From assembly GCF_024713975.1 (NCBI RefSeq), contig NC_091100.1:19680001-19744000 (forward strand): DNA of 64,000 nucleotides, in the 5' to 3' direction. Each line of letters begins with the position of its first letter. Position 1 is the stretch's first letter. Under the pieces are notes generated by a model, which was given only the letters and a program-made list of their open reading frames with translations, ran no database searches and was not told the DNA's origin. Position numbers and translations under genes: made by a program. The DNA is from Paralichthys olivaceus (lineage: Eukaryota; Chordata; Actinopteri; Pleuronectiformes; Paralichthyidae). This document shows positions 28,629-42,570 of the stretch, in pieces.

Positions 28629-29728
28629 GTAATCACATTTCAATAACCTACTAACGCCATATTAAATGATTGTAATCTGGAAAAATCCGCCCTATATTTT
28701 CAGTATCATGAAAGTATATTAGAGCATTAACAGCATTGTGTTTTTATGGAGAAGGATAGACTTTACATTTCAGAGCCATAATAAAATGGAGGAGCAGCTG
28801 CTGTGTCTCGGGCTCTGTCCGTGGTGCTGAAACTCCCTCCCCTGGGACAGCCCCGCTCAGCAGCTGCATCAGACAACGCCCACCGAGTGAAACTGCTGGA
28901 ACTGAGTCATTCTATACAAGTGCTTTGTGTGGTGCAGGTTTACAAATATAAATATGAAGCACTTTTTAAACTATTTTAATCAGAAACGACCCTTATACGT
29001 ACATTCACAATGTTTTCTTATGTGTTGCTGCATTTCCCCCTGCAAGCAGCGGTGAATAGCAGAGCTCCATATGCAGGTGAGTCCAAAATATATTTTAGGA
29101 AATGTTGAACTTATGGCTTATTGTCTGTAGGAGAGCATGGCAGAGCTGGAGAATGAGCTGCGGACCACTAAGGGCGAGATGGCCCGTCACCTGAGGGAGT
29201 ACCAGGATCTGCTCAATGTCAAGATGGCACTGGATATTGAAATTGCAGCTTACAGGTAGGGTCATCTTTCAGAGATACCTCACATATATATTGTTTTCAA
29301 TAATATGAGTGAGATATCCTTAAAAAAGAGGGAAAATTCACTCTCTCTTGTAAAATGACAATATCCCATATATACAGTACCCTCCGCTATGTATCTCATA
29401 GCTAATTCTTTCTATGAACACTTCCCTGTGTCACCCTCTTTGCAGGAAACTCCTGGAAGGGGAGGAGACCCGCATTGGGACAGGCATCAACTACAGCAGC
29501 CCCGCCATAGGTGCCAGCATGGGGCAAGGCTACAGCTACCAGTCCCGCATGTACACCAGCTCTAGCAAGAGCTCCAAGAAGGAGGGCAAGCAGGAGGAGC
29601 AGCAGCAGCAGCAGCAGCAGAGCAAATCTGGAGGCAAGGTGATCCAGCGTGAAGTTTATGAGGAGACGGTGGTCACCACCCAGAAGCAGCAAGACTCCAA
29701 TGATGTTCCCACCATTCAGAAAAACTAA
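27582..29728 (+). CDS. ina: Alpha-internexin (neuronal intermediate filament), complete CDS, 3 exons
   Basis: Exons 27582-28628, 29131-29255 and 29446-29728 sum to 1455 nt, giving 484 aa (human 499). It is a type IV intermediate-filament subunit that assembles in neuronal axons, with the neurofilament proteins in mammals. The order is: a Ser/Arg-rich head (1-88); a central alpha-helical rod (about 90-400) that begins after [10 protein letters not shown] with the helix-initiation motif [16 protein letters not shown] and ends [11 protein letters not shown] (391-400); and an 84-residue tail with a CAG-encoded Q7 run and [10 protein letters not shown], like the EETVISTKK of human INA. The start was chosen at MSYGS (human MSFGS). 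An in-frame ATG at 27516 lies upstream of the TATA box and is not used. Goldfish/zebrafish names are gefiltin/inab; the paralogue (a or b) cannot be decided here. Confidence 0.93.
28629..29130. other. ina intron 1
   Basis: 502 bp with no repeat or extra exon recognised. A GC-richer patch lies at 28790-28895. Confidence 0.6.
29131..29255 (+). CDS. ina: ina exon 2, late coil 2
   Basis: Residues 350-391, from [17 protein letters not shown] to LDIEIAAY; this is the conserved coil 2 end. Acceptor gtag, donor gtaggg, phase 2. Confidence 0.96.
29446..29728 (+). CDS. ina: ina exon 3, rod terminus and tail
   Basis: Residues 391-484. It starts KLLEGEETR and then a tail rich in Ser, Gln and Lys, with (CAG)7 at 29600-29620, and ends PTIQKN then TAA. 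The tail lacks the long glutamate-rich block of neurofilament M and H. Confidence 0.95.
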
Positions 29729-30380
29729 GAGTCATACTGTAAGCCTGTTCTCAACCCTGTATCCTGCAAATTCTCTCCTCTCTCCATCTTGAAACAAACC
29801 TTGAGCATTAACGTCTCACTCACTTGTGGGGATCTTAGTTGATAGCCATGCTTTGCCTTCTTATTATAAGCATAGTAAGATTGCCATGGTCTTTAACATA
29901 TAGTGTTGGGTTGGTAGGTTTGTTTTAAGTTGGTTTATCCCCTCTTGTTACCCCGTCTCCCCACATGTGTTCTCCCAAAAGGAAATCCATTATAACTCTA
30001 CTATAACCATCACTCTATACAATACCACATTTCAACAGTTTCTGCTGTTTACTCTTCCACAAACTAAACATCAAACAATAACAAGCACTTAGGTAGCAGT
30101 GACAAAATGTAACACCAACACACAATAGATAAAAACCTCTGGTCATGCACTACAACCACAAGCTGTGAGATGCTCTCAACACATTCCAATAGTAGCATGT
30201 GTGTTTGAGTGTAACTGTGCGCACAAAAGATTCAAAACACATCAGCTGGTATCCGTCCCTCTCCAAACAATCCTTTCATACAGTAGAAATAAAAACATCT
30301 CCTGAAACAATGATCATAGTTGAGTGAGAAAGCACACAATTATTGGAAACCTGCCAAAATAAAAGACAATAATATATGAT
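29729..30380 (+). other. ina: ina 3'UTR (end inferred)
   Basis: AATAAA signals at 30288-30293 and 30358-30363 would give a 3'UTR of about 0.6 kb. A further AATAAA at 32126-32131 could define a long form of about 2.4 kb. Confidence 0.5.
30358..30363 (+). terminator. Candidate ina polyadenylation signal
   Basis: AATAAA followed within 40 nt by a T/GT-rich stretch (TTGTGTTTGGTCTC near 30397), the expected downstream element. A similar signal lies 70 nt earlier. Confidence 0.5.
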
Positions 30381-31390
30381 AGCTTTTACTGAGCCATTGT
30401 GTTTGGTCTCTTTTTGTCTGTATCTCTTCTTGCACAATATTTCTTACCTCAGTCACTGCATCAGTGCTTTGTCTGGGTTTCTATCAGCTCTGCATGACAA
30501 CAGTATAAAAGAGGATAATGCGAGCGATGACCCTTTTTTAAACTTCCCAATGAAGTTTAATTTAAAAAAGTTATTATAGCTTTTTAAATGAGATGAAGAT
30601 TTGAGGTAAACAAGAAAACAAGTATATTGATGGAGCATAACTTGCATGGTGTATGTAGACCGCATTCTTGCATGGACTCCACCCACCCATCATTCAAAGT
30701 TTGGCCTTTGCCTTCCTTCTCACTATTGATCATAATGAGAATCATCATGCTCATTATCATTAATAACAGCAATAGAAATGTGCTTGTTAGCCCAGGCCAG
30801 ATTTGAGACTGCTGCTATAAATCTTAGGACTGTGATGGACTGGTGATCTCCACTGTAAAGATAAGGAGGGATGCTATGCTTTAAGGCACTAATACGAGAA
30901 TAGAAAAGACCTAATTTGGTAGTGATGGATTAGGAGAAAAAGAAAAGTTGAGCAAAAATACTAAAATACTATACTAAAAAAGAGTTTTCTCTGTGCAGTC
31001 AAGTCAATTAGACACTGAATTGGAAATTATGCTTTAGTGCAAATGCATGAGATTCTCTATGATCCATGTAGTTATGATGGACAGTTTGCATATTTAACTC
31101 CATTTCACATATGCTACTTATGATGCTTGAAACACATTAGAGCTCCAGGATCCATACTATATCATTTACCCTGAAGAAAATACATCCCAGTGTAAATTGA
31201 GAACCTGCCAGACTATGATGTGTTTGAAACAACTTGACCTCTCTCTTTGTAACTGTGGCCATGACTGCATTAAAACGCCTGTTGTAGTCCGATCTCACCG
31301 GTAGAAATCCTTAAGTATGAAAGACTTGTAGCTTGTTTTTCTGCTTGTGCACTGCCAACTCTTACACACTTATCTTACTGCTGGTCATCG

Positions 31391-31450
<60 letters not shown>

Positions 31451-34400
31451 GAATGAAAACAAAACAAACAGCTCATTGTTTTGCAGGCTGTTCTGAATCA
31501 GGTTGACTGCTGCTGTATTAGAGGCTTGTGATCAGTACCTTTGTGCAGTAGTAAGTGTGTTTGTATCTACACAGTGGCCTATCATACATGGATGTTTTGG
31601 CATTTTCTGTCAAGCAGAACAAAAATCTCAGAAGGACAAGAAGTTATAGACAAAAGCAGCATTTTATAGTAAACAGCTATAAGAATGGATGAATGGTTCA
31701 GGGTTGCAAATGTCTAAGCCTTTATCTTTCTATGACAAAACCAAAATAGTTTTCATGGATGTCTGCAGAAAAATGTAACTACTCCTACAACACTGCCAAA
31801 CTTTTCAAAATGCACATGCAACACCACTTCATGCAGAACCAAGCATTTTCTGGAAATACAGTTCAGTATATCATCAATCTGAATCCAAGAAGCAAGACTT
31901 AGCCATAGAACAAATACTGTAGGATTTAAAAATGCCTTAAAACACCAGCAGCTTTTCCTCTGGCCATGTGTGTGAATCTGCTTAGTGGGTGTTTAATCAT
32001 TATTATCTCTTGATTAGTGTCCATTAGAGCTATTATTGCTTCAAACGCATAGGGATTGAATGTAGATGTCATGCTATTCTATTTACTGTTATTACTACTT
32101 ATGTATTCCTGTATGACACCATATTAATAAAGACTTGACGTTACTGAGGTGCACATGATTTCATTGTCTTTTTTAAAAAATCAATTTATCACACAATTTT
32201 AGAAAGCATGCCCTGTACTGGAAAGTGAGGAAAATATATTTACTATCATACAAACCAATACAGATATGGTATATGTGTGGTACTTCATACTTCTACACAT
32301 ACATAATCTGCAGCAAATGAAAAGGCAATTTATCAGTTGTTCAGAGCCAATATCGAGACATGAGATTGGGAAAAGGGTTTTGCAGCTTTATCTGTAAAAG
32401 TAAATAGTGTTGCGGACCAGAATAGGCCAAACAGCAATGTCACCTTGACCTGTTTCTTGAAAATATATTGTTTTTTTCTGTTGCTCCTCAGGGCCACTGT
32501 TGCAGATGTATATTACAGATGTGAGATGTGATGGATCACCTGCTGCTGTACTGTACGTTGACCTTTATACCCTCACCATTGCTCCATACACTTTAAACAC
32601 ACACACAGAGTCCCTGGCCTTGACACCTTGGGCCTCGCGGATCGTCTCTAATTACCCCATCTCTGTTCTCGCCCACCAACTGGGTGGGACAGCCTCGGCA
32701 CTGTGTGTGCATGTGTGACGTGGGTTGCAGTTCTTCAAAGATTTATACCCCTGCAATGCTGCTGAGTTGAAGGTGCAGTGGAGCCATCCACTGAAACGCC
32801 ACCACTGTAACAGCCCCGTTATGAAACAGCCCTCCCTCCATTTGAAGAGTGCTTCAACTTTCCATTTTAAGTCTCACCATAGCTACCATTCCTGTTATGA
32901 GGCTATAAAAACATGAGTAGCACTGTGTGAAATATTGACTCCTATAAGAAATCATGTCCAATCTGGGATTCATTTGAAATTCATATCTAGTGAAAGCTAT
33001 CAGAGCTTGTGCAGCCTTCAGTCCCAGTGCAATCAGCATATGCACAGTTGGCTGACTATACTCAAGTGCATTGTTCTACAATTATCGCACACGTTCTTGT
33101 TTTATCATACTCAGAGTGTTGTGTAAAATGGTTCATGGTATAAAGGAAAGATTAAAGAACAAACTGCCTTCAAATGTATAGACAGAAAGAATGTTTCAAG
33201 CTTTGTTTTACCCCAACATGTAACCTGGCATATTTGGTATCTTTTGGAATATTGGAAACTCTCCTGTAATCTAAAAAGGATGCATGAAATTAGTTTGTAA
33301 TATCTGGCCACTAGAGAGGTTAATAAATATCTGTACATTAGTGCATCATACTCACTGAGGCAATACTTCCATTTCATGTCTTTTCAGAGATAAAGGAGAC
33401 GGTGTTAAGGGAGAAGCATGTTTTATGTTCTGTCTGGTGATAAGTGTCTATGTGGAGCGGTGATGGTGGTGGAATTGAGAATCAGGCAGTGGAGTGAGCG
33501 GCTCATGGCCATAAATTTGATCTGTTTGTCAGCATCTGTGGATCAAAGCAATTCCTCGTACTCACTGGACCACCCACACACACGCACACGTACACATTTA
33601 TTATACAACCAGAAAAAAAGGTGTGAAAATGTCATTCCCTGAACAAGAGATAATGCAATTCAGTTTTCACCTTCTTCAAAGCGTCTTTGAGTTTTCAGAT
33701 GTGTTCAGACAAAACGCAACGTGAACTTTACACAAAGCAAGATCCCATGTTAAGTCGATAGTTCGAACTGACGTCATGGCTGCAAGATTGGGGGGTATGT
33801 GTGGGAGGCGTATGTGGTTCTTCTCTAGTAATAATGTAACATTAACCATAACCAGCAAAGGCCTAAAAATGTGGTGAACTTGAAGTATTTGAAATTGGAA
33901 TAAAAACGAACCACACAATGTCCAATAAACAACTGAGGTTTCTTAAAAGATGTTAAAACACACAAAGCTAGCAGTGTGCAACAAGCAGTTTCTAAGACCC
34001 TTTGACGCATCAACTAACTGCTCATTAAACCAACTTCTTGTTTTCTACATCAAAGATGAAATGTGGAAATATAACTTTATTCTAAATATGTGTTAGTGCT
34101 AAGGCAAGCACTGGTCTCTGTACCGCAGGCGTTCAATGAAAAACCTTAATGGACTTGATATTCAGCCAGATTTGCAGAATGTCAAATTTTATTGTCTTAA
34201 ATGCACACAAATGAAAATCATTTTCTATGGTGGATTTGGAATCATCCTACCATCTGACTAAATGACTGGTATACTGTAGCTCAGTCTTTGTTAATTTGTG
34301 AGTTAAATGCTGCTGTTGCCGTGGCATCTGTTGCTAGCATCCTGCTGAGCTGCAGCCTTGGGGGATGACCTCTCTCAGTGGTTTGCTCTCGTCCAGACAG

Positions 34401-37400
34401 ACAAACAGACAGAGAGGTCTGAAGAGAGGACATTAATGAGACATTTATATTGATACAGAGATTAATACACAGCTATAGACACTTAAGTGTATAAGAGAAA
34501 ATTGGATGAGCTTAATTGGGGCTGCAACCACAAAAAATATTTTGGTTAGAATAATAGCTATGTGGTGAGACATGAATGTGTTTAATGGAGTATTCACCAT
34601 GACAACCGTTTCCTTGCCTGGCTGAAGGTGCTGAATCATTTTGAGGTGTGACGTGTCAAGTCTCTATTAACCAAGCCAGGTTTTTTTTCTCTTTCTCTGG
34701 CAGCTAATAATAGCCGAGACAGAGCCAGCAGAGTCAGAGAGACAGAATGAGGAAAGATGTTATTCCTTGAACAAAGAGGAAGGTCATATCCTCCTGCCTG
34801 ACCTCCCTCTCAGCTTGTCTGAGGATGAATGAAGTGGTATTGAGGGTTTTTAACCAGAGAAATAAAATCATGTTGTTATCTGGAGAGTCCATCTCACTAA
34901 TCAGAAAATGGAGAGGACTATGTTCTTCATTGTTTCAAATATTGAGGAGGATTTGAAAGAGTAAAGATTATTCGACTTGTCTAGTCTAGATGTGCTGCAT
35001 GTTTTTCTTATGCTTATGCTCACAAAAGAGTTTAACTTGATGTGAAACTTGATCAACATTTTTGACAAATTTCTTAAATGGTCACACATAAGTACTCTGG
35101 TTTGCACAGTTGTATTTTGAAGAGGACACCTGAATGAAGGCAGGACGTTTAAAGAAGTAGGAAGGCAGGAAGTTTTTTTGTTTCCTACCAGGGGACTATA
35201 AGAGATTGGAAAAAGAGTAACTACAAATATTTAAATTTGCCTTTTTTCCTACAAACACCTATATTTGTTTGTTGAGTGCATTCCCAAGATTAATCTCTGC
35301 TGTCTTTTTAGAATTGCATGTCAGTCAAATATTTTTTATAAACATTTCTGACATGCAGACACCATCTATAGAGAAGTTAGTGTCTATATCTTTTTAATAA
35401 GTATGCTTGACTTTCAGAGTTTTTGAACACAAGACCATTTTCTCAACGAACAACTGTAGCAAAGCAGAAGTATTTAATTGTGCTTAACTCATGAATCAGA
35501 AAAATTTGAAAACAACTCTAAAGAGTTCATTCAGTAAAATTCTGTAAAAATACATACACAAGCATTATGCAACAATACTTCAAAACACATATAACCTTAA
35601 TGTGTGAGCTTATAAGAAGGCCACGAATAGGTTTAGTTAGAGCAGTGTTTCACATTACAATAAGCAGGCTGCCAGAGATGTTATACACATACTATATTTA
35701 AAACACATCACACCAGCACTCTTTTTTCATGAGGTGGAATCTTATTCCTTCTGTAGGTGTGGAAAAGTGAGAATAATCACTTCCTCCAGTGATTAAACAC
35801 CTGATGAAATGTTCAAAAGTGGGTATTTTTAAGTTGTGTCTACACGAGGAGCTGCACTGCATGCACTGTGTCAACGGGGAGATAAATCTGGTCTATAATG
35901 AAGAACAAATCATGCCCTTTGGAAGTTTTAAACCATTTGAGAATATTTTGGAAAATCTTGAGATTTTGTTGACTTCTTCAGGCCTTCACTCTGTAGATAG
36001 AAATATTTTTGATATACCTCTCATTTCTATTAGCATTTTATTGATTTTCCACTTAGTCCACTGCACATTTATTTACATCACATATTGAAAACAATATATA
36101 GCAACTTTTTACATAATTTAGGAGAATTGGTAGTCCTACATAAAATAAACAACCTCACTTGTTGTATTATGACAATTTGGCATTATAGCATTCTTAAAAC
36201 GTTTGTGATGATCCTAATTTGAAGTTGTAAATCTGTGCTTGACATAAGTTCATAATACTCACCTGATACACATTAACTGATATTACTGTCAAACCTTTGC
36301 AGGGGAGAAGTGCTGTTTGGGCCCTATTCAGATGGGACTCATTATTTTTGGAGGAAGCCAGGGAGAGCACAGGATGCAGCAAAACAAGTTCAACCTACAG
36401 GGATGTGTCTTTACAGTAATACTGTGCGGCAGTGAGCAACCACTGACAGTATTAACAGGCGCAATCTGAAATCAAACTCACAATGAAAGATTCATTTTGT
36501 TTTATAAGCCTATAGCATGAAAATATCCTCATAAAACATTAGCTAATTTCAGAAATACACTTTATATAGCAGCTCAAGGCTGGACTATGACATCTATATT
36601 CTTCAACAAGTAAAGGGCAGAATCAGAGTGACATAATAAACTGTACTAATCGCATCGTTATCATCTCCTGTCATGTCAAAGGCACTCTTGATATATACAG
36701 TATAAAGATAATCTTTAGACAAACATGTGTATCTAAGGATCACAATGTACCATTGAGTTGTAAAATGTTCCCTCAGCTGTTTGGGGAGAGGGATGTGTCT
36801 GCTGCCACTGCCTAATCCATGATAGAGCAGCTGAGCCCAGCCACAGCTTTCTTTTCAGCATCCTGCCTGCACACTATGACACAGCGTTTTGAGAGGGAGA
36901 ACAAAAGGAAGCTCAGCCTGATGTTGAAAAGATTCTTTTCTCAAGGTACCATGAGGGATAAAACCCTCACTCTAAGCTGCTATAAGGACAGTAGGAGTAG
37001 TGAGAGTGTCAAGCGGAATAGTTAATGATCAGAAGCTGAAAGCTTAGAGTGAGGGCAATGTCTCTGATTTGAGATGATTCTGATTTCAACGATCAATGCT
37101 GAGAATTCCCCCTTCCTCTAATGTTCTAGCTCTGCTGACAGATACATTCTAAACAGCAGAACGATTTAATGAAAGCAAAGTTTTATCCAGGACTTCTTTT
37201 TTTTGTTCTTCTTCCTCTGTAATAAAATATTTAAAATACTTTATGACTGTAGGAGAACTACACAAATGTTGTAATGATGCATTTAGTGCCAACATCATGC
37301 TCCAAAAAACACATCCACTTCATTTTAAAGATGATATCAAGTCGTGCATTCATTGCATTTGGTATTTTATTAATAGACATAGCTCCACATAATTAGGTCA

Positions 37401-37790
37401 CGTCAGTGAGCGTTAATATCCTCTGCAGTTGTGCAGGTGTGAACCTGAGACAGGTCAGACAGAACGATTTCTAGATCATTAATCTTCAGGCCCAGAGGAT
37501 ATGACTGTAGGCACCGTGCCTTTGAAAAAAATCCACTAAAGGCTGTGTTATCATGGTTATTAATAACAACTTGGTATGAAATTTTCTCCTGGTTCTTCTT
37601 TTGGTTAAGATGGAAGTGCTGGAAAGATGGATACAGGAGCAAACAGAGTTAACCAAACTCTGTTTTGGTCATGATGACAAAACCATGAAGAGCCACACTG
37701 GTCTGCACAACACACAACAGGTCACATGCTCTGTCTGCAGCAAACATGATCTTAATGTGCAAAGATTAAAGATGCACATGTCTTGAATGC
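30381..37790. other. Gene-free interval, left part
   Basis: AT-rich non-coding sequence with one (CA)n microsatellite at 31391-31448. No splice-flanked exon, RING-finger coding segment or RNA gene found. Open frames under 100 codons look random. Confidence 0.6.
31391..31448. repeat. (CA)n microsatellite
   Basis: About 28 CA units, one CG near the left end. Confidence 0.9.
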
Positions 37791-37797
37791 TCTGTTT

Positions 37798-38190
37798 ACA
37801 TAGACTGATGACGTGACAGCCCCCCCAAAAGTGAAGCCAAAGAGTCTTGATCGCCAACTAGAGGCTGGTTTCAGTATAGGTCATAATTCCATGCTAGTGG
37901 ATGGCACATGGATCAAACTAAAGTATTTGTCAAATTTATTTTTCTCATTTAAGCTAGTTCTTATCATGTATGTTTTTACTTGTTCGTGTTTTGGATAAGT
38001 TTGGTTTTAATTAGTTATTTGTTGCCATAAAGAGGATGTATGATTGACAGCACAGACTGACTCATGACTGGTCATCCCCCTAACGCATCTGCACAGACTC
38101 CCAATGCGCAAAATGAAGAGATATTTTGGCTTCATTTCTGCTAAGTGGGAGGAAGTAGAGACGCATCTTCCATCTTTATATAAGTTACTG
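37798..38190. mobile_element. Degraded dispersed repeat of a common fish family
   Basis: It contains, in order, GACGTGACAGCCCCCCCAAA, GTCTTGATCGCCAACTAGAG, GCTGGTTTCAGTATAGGTCA, GATTGACAGCACAGACTGAC and CATCTTCCATCTTTATATAA. I recall this order from a widespread non-autonomous fish repeat whose terminus reads TATACAGTCTAT. No coding capacity. Family and ends are from memory. Confidence 0.55.
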
Positions 38191-40109
38191 AGTCTGTGTC
38201 ATTCAGCTGAATTCAACTTGTTTGGGTCATGTCTTTGGGGCACTGGTTCATGTGCAGCTGATCTGGTCACAGAAAAAATCGGATGAATTTTGCATTTTAA
38301 ATGAAATGGCAACTATATCGACTTTAACAGATTTTTATTTGACACAAAGAGGCAGGAACAAACATGACTTTAAAAAAACCTAAATATTATTATTGTTATT
38401 ACAGTGACAGTGTTGGCAAAGAGTTGCTTATTTACACATTCAAACCATTCAATGTAACTAAATTGCTCACTTGAAGCTGTGTCTCCTTGTGAATGTTAGT
38501 TAATTTGTATCTTTGCTTGACAACAACAAGCTCAAAGATACTATAAAGCTCAGCAGAGCTGAGTAGACCGACAGGGGCGGGTGATAATTCTCTGTGGGTT
38601 TGCAGCTACCAGCAGATTACCATTGTTAATATAAAGATATTGATTACAACAGCTTTGAAGAAATCTTCCAGGTTTTCCTAAAGTCTTGTCGGCCTGTTTC
38701 ATTGTTTTATCTATCTTCTTCTGTATCTTTGAGAGGATCAGCACATAACCTTCAGTATATTTTCTCAAAGAACTGTTTGTTAATGTTCAATTTATCGTGT
38801 ACTAAAATACATAATTCAGCCTTGACTGGATTGATTTGTTTTTTTGCTTCTTATCTCTAATCTTTTTTTTTTTAGCTCCAGTAAAAATAAAATTCATTTT
38901 ATATTTATTACCTTTCCACATAACAGGGAGATATTCCACATTAAACATCATCATTTCTGGAATCACCATTAAATCATCCAGCGTACCACTGACTGTGAGG
39001 TTATTGTACATGTAATATACATTAATCCTCCCACTGCCTCAGCAGTTTCTCACCACTGTGCAGCAGAGGATGTAAAAACTGGAAAAGGACACTGAGGGAC
39101 GTGCTCCCTTCCCTACACAAAGTGTTGCAGCCTGTCAGGCGAGATGAATAAAGATTACCTGCCTCCAGAGGCCGGCTTATTGACAAATCTCCCATGCTCT
39201 ATGGGGTATAGAGTCTTCAAACCTCCAGACGTGCACAGGGCAGCTGGGAGGGAAAGATGGGTGGCTACTGAAATGGGGGGAGGTGCTGTCCATAGTCATC
39301 CTGCCTCCTCAATCTTTTACCCATTCATCTTCAATGAGGTCTCGGAACAATTACAACACATACACCTAATGAGATATAGAGGTGGGATGTTGCCTTCACC
39401 AGCCTACAAACTGATCCCCTCTCAGCAGTGACCGATCACTGTTTCCTTAGAGCCACACACAGATTAGAAGGTTAATGTGGACACGATATCTTTGTAACAT
39501 GACTCTTTTTTCTATCGTCCTTATGCCCATGACTCTTTTACTACTCACACCTCAGTTGATGGAATGCTGTGACAAGTTCTGTAATGAAGAAACCCTATAT
39601 CAGGTCTACTGTTGGGAATTAGAGCATCTCTCATCGCACTTTGCAGCCTGTCAAAAATGCCAACATTTCCTCTTCATAAAGAAAATTGAAAAATTACTTT
39701 GAAATAATTCAAGAAAATGAAATATAATCTGCACACAGTGCACACAGACCGAGTTGAGTTTTAAGAAATTAAACATATATATTTCATATTGTCTTGTGTC
39801 TAATTACATTGAATAGTTTCACATTGTACTGTATAATTTTGTATCATACCATACGGTATCATATAATATCTTATTGCATCTTATTGTACTGTATAGAATC
39901 TTATCATCAAAGGACCCTTAGAGAAGAGGAAATCACTGTGCATATGGGTTTTCTCATGGAAAATGGAAAAGACACACATTTTGGAGATTCCTAAGTTTTA
40001 AATTACTTATTAATTCTTCATCAAACTTTGATAACGTGGACTAAAGCTGCAGAGAAACCTTTCCTCGTCTGTCTTGAAGAGATGATGAGATGGTTACTGC
40101 ACAACTCAC

Positions 40110-40165
40110 TAAATATGAAGCTAAAGCCAGCAGATTGTTAGCTTAGCTTAGCACACAGCTTGTCT
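40110..40165. repeat. Short dispersed-repeat fragment (TTAGCTTAGC type)
   Basis: ATGAAGCTAAAGCCAGCAG followed by TTAGCTTAGCTTAGCA is a string I recall from a frequent fish repeat. Only about 55 bp is recognisable. Confidence 0.4.
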
Positions 40166-40879
40166 GACCCTAACAAAGTCTGCCTGCCAACTCTCCCATG
40201 ACAGGTTTCATGGTCAATTTACTGCTGCACACTCTCTCCCAGCCTTCACCCACTGGAGGTGACAATGTCTCTGCGTGATGTGGAGTGTGTGGGTAGGTGG
40301 GTGCTGCTAAAGTGTCCCTCAGTGTCATCACCACCTAAGCCCCCTTTGCCAATTTGAGTGGCAACATCAATTTCAGTGCTGAAACTTGAGGAAATGACAT
40401 GAAGATTAGTGAATGACTCACCTCCCTGGAAGTAAGTTGTTCCATCAAACTGCTAGTCATGGGTGAGTGCAGTGTAATTGCAATACATTGTTCATAACGT
40501 TGCCGCAGCAACAAATGCCTAAAAGGTGTTACGATTTTCTGAGATGAAGAGGAAACGGCCGGCTGAAGTTAGCTGAGTGATTGTTTTCTAAATAGACTTG
40601 GAGACAGTTATGGGAGCACATCGCACTAATGCCTGTTTTCATTCATCAAATGTCACCATGGATCATATGCATTGCCCTGGTGATGGCAGTTGAGTGAGAG
40701 GAACCTTCAGACAGATGTTCGCTCGCTGATTCATTTTGGTTTTGTTTGGCTGCACAGATGTGTTGTTACAGACATCACAGTGAAAACACTTTGCAGTTTA
40801 TCACACGTGCAGTGTCACAAGCTTGACACACTATATGCACAATGTGCGATGGAAGCCAAGGTACAAAACTGTATATAAT

Positions 40880-41120
40880 TTTTTGAGAGTGAAGGAACTA
40901 CGCATCCCATAAACCATTGCACAGGACCCCAGTGACTTCCAGCGCTCCTTCTTCAGTTAAATCTTGCGGTGGTTTTCGGCTTCTCTAAATAAAAAAACAT
41001 GAAATGTTAGAAAGAGAAACTGTCTCTTGTAGTGGATGATTAAACATTTCTATAAAGAAAATGAATGAGATTTTTACTTCTGGGACCACGCTGTTGAGCC
41101 CTATAGACTCTGCATGAAAA
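40880..41120. repeat. Possible dispersed repeat (ACTACGCATCCCATAA type)
   Basis: GAAGGAACTACGCATCCCAT, CTTCCAGCGCTCCTTC and CTTGCGGTGGTTTTCGGCTT occur in an order I associate with an old fish transposon remnant. No terminal repeats could be defined. Confidence 0.35.
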
Positions 41121-42483
41121 AGAACAACACAAAATAATTTCATTTAACATTTTGACCTACTTCAAATTCTTGATGCATCCTACCCCAGACCCTACGCACC
41201 CGTGGCGCCACCCTCTTTGCAGCACTACCTCAACACAGCATGTACACAGAATCCCTGCACATCCAAACTTCAGGCCTATACCATGCACGTGTGTGTGTTT
41301 AACACTCATTCCCTCTCCCCCTCCACTCCCATCTTCCAAAGTGCTGACTGGAGTCATTCCCCACATATTGTCAGCCTGCCCAGAGGCTGATATACTGTGT
41401 CACTGTACACACATAAACAGCTATTGATCAGGCAGAAAACACCAAAAGCATTCCATTAGCTTGAAGATTAAACATCAACTCATTCTGAGCCTGCAAATCC
41501 TCAGGCTGCAGACTCACTCTGGTCAATGGTAAATGAATGGGAAACTGTTAAATTATTCACCTCCCACAATGAAGTGGGTGCAGTGAAACATCTATAGCTG
41601 AGTGGTAAGGTGGACATGCATGATGTGCTTGCGTATGCATGCAGATGCTTCGGTTGTAGTGGGTGTGTGTGTGCACAAGGGCAGCTTATCCATAGCATGT
41701 TAACGCCCCATAATTACAGAGCAGATCGATGGAGCAGGATCAGCTATTAATTAAAAAGCCGTTCAGAGGCTTGTACGGTCAGCTTCTGAGCAGAGTGAGA
41801 GGCCATATATCACTGTATACCAGTCCCTTCAGGCCTCTTCACAGGTCATTCTGTCAGTATTTTGGTTTTTCTGGGCACATCTTAATTGTTAAATCTAAGA
41901 TTTAACCACTTCTCATGTCTTATTTTAGCTTTGTTCCAAGGAGTAACGAAAGATATGAGTGATCAATGTCACTTAGGGAAGATCCGGACCTCAAGATGTG
42001 TACAGACAAGACTAATTGACTCTGAAAATAGTGTTCACTGTTCTTGTCTTTTTTCATCAAATAGCATAATTAAAGCTTCTCTGAGGCTGAAAACATCCCA
42101 TTATGACTCAGGAGGATGAAAATATCATGTTAATTACCCCAAATAACTTTCTGGCTAAATCTGAACCCTCCTCATTTCCAACAGAAATGGACATTAGAGC
42201 CAGTCGATTCAGATTCCATGAGACAGCTTCCTCTGTTCTTCTGTGTACTTCTGTATTTTATTTATTTACCCAAGGAATTTAATGCATATCGGCATCAAAA
42301 ACAAAAAAATCCTTATAATAAGCATCCCTCCAAAATATTATAATTGCAAAAGTTGATATATTGTTTGGCAGTAAAAAACAGTAAAATAATGTTAACTAAA
42401 ATTGATCAGTATTTTAATATGACTTGGTTGTATTGTTTAACCAAAGTGGCAAAGGAAAATAAAAAGAAGTACAGAGTTTATAC

Positions 42484-42570
42484 TCAATTCAATTCAGTTT
42501 TTTTTGTATAGCACCAAATCACAACATACAGCCTACATTATCTCAAAGCATTTTACTTTGTAAGGTGGAC
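42484..42570 (+). repeat. Dispersed repeat fragment, 'TTGTATAGCACCAAATCACAA' type
   Basis: CAATTCAATTCAGTTTTTTT then TTGTATAGCACCAAATCACA and CTCAAAGCATTTTACTTTGT closely resemble a very common fish interspersed repeat end (a LINE/SINE 3' tail in reverse). About 85 bp is kept. Confidence 0.6.
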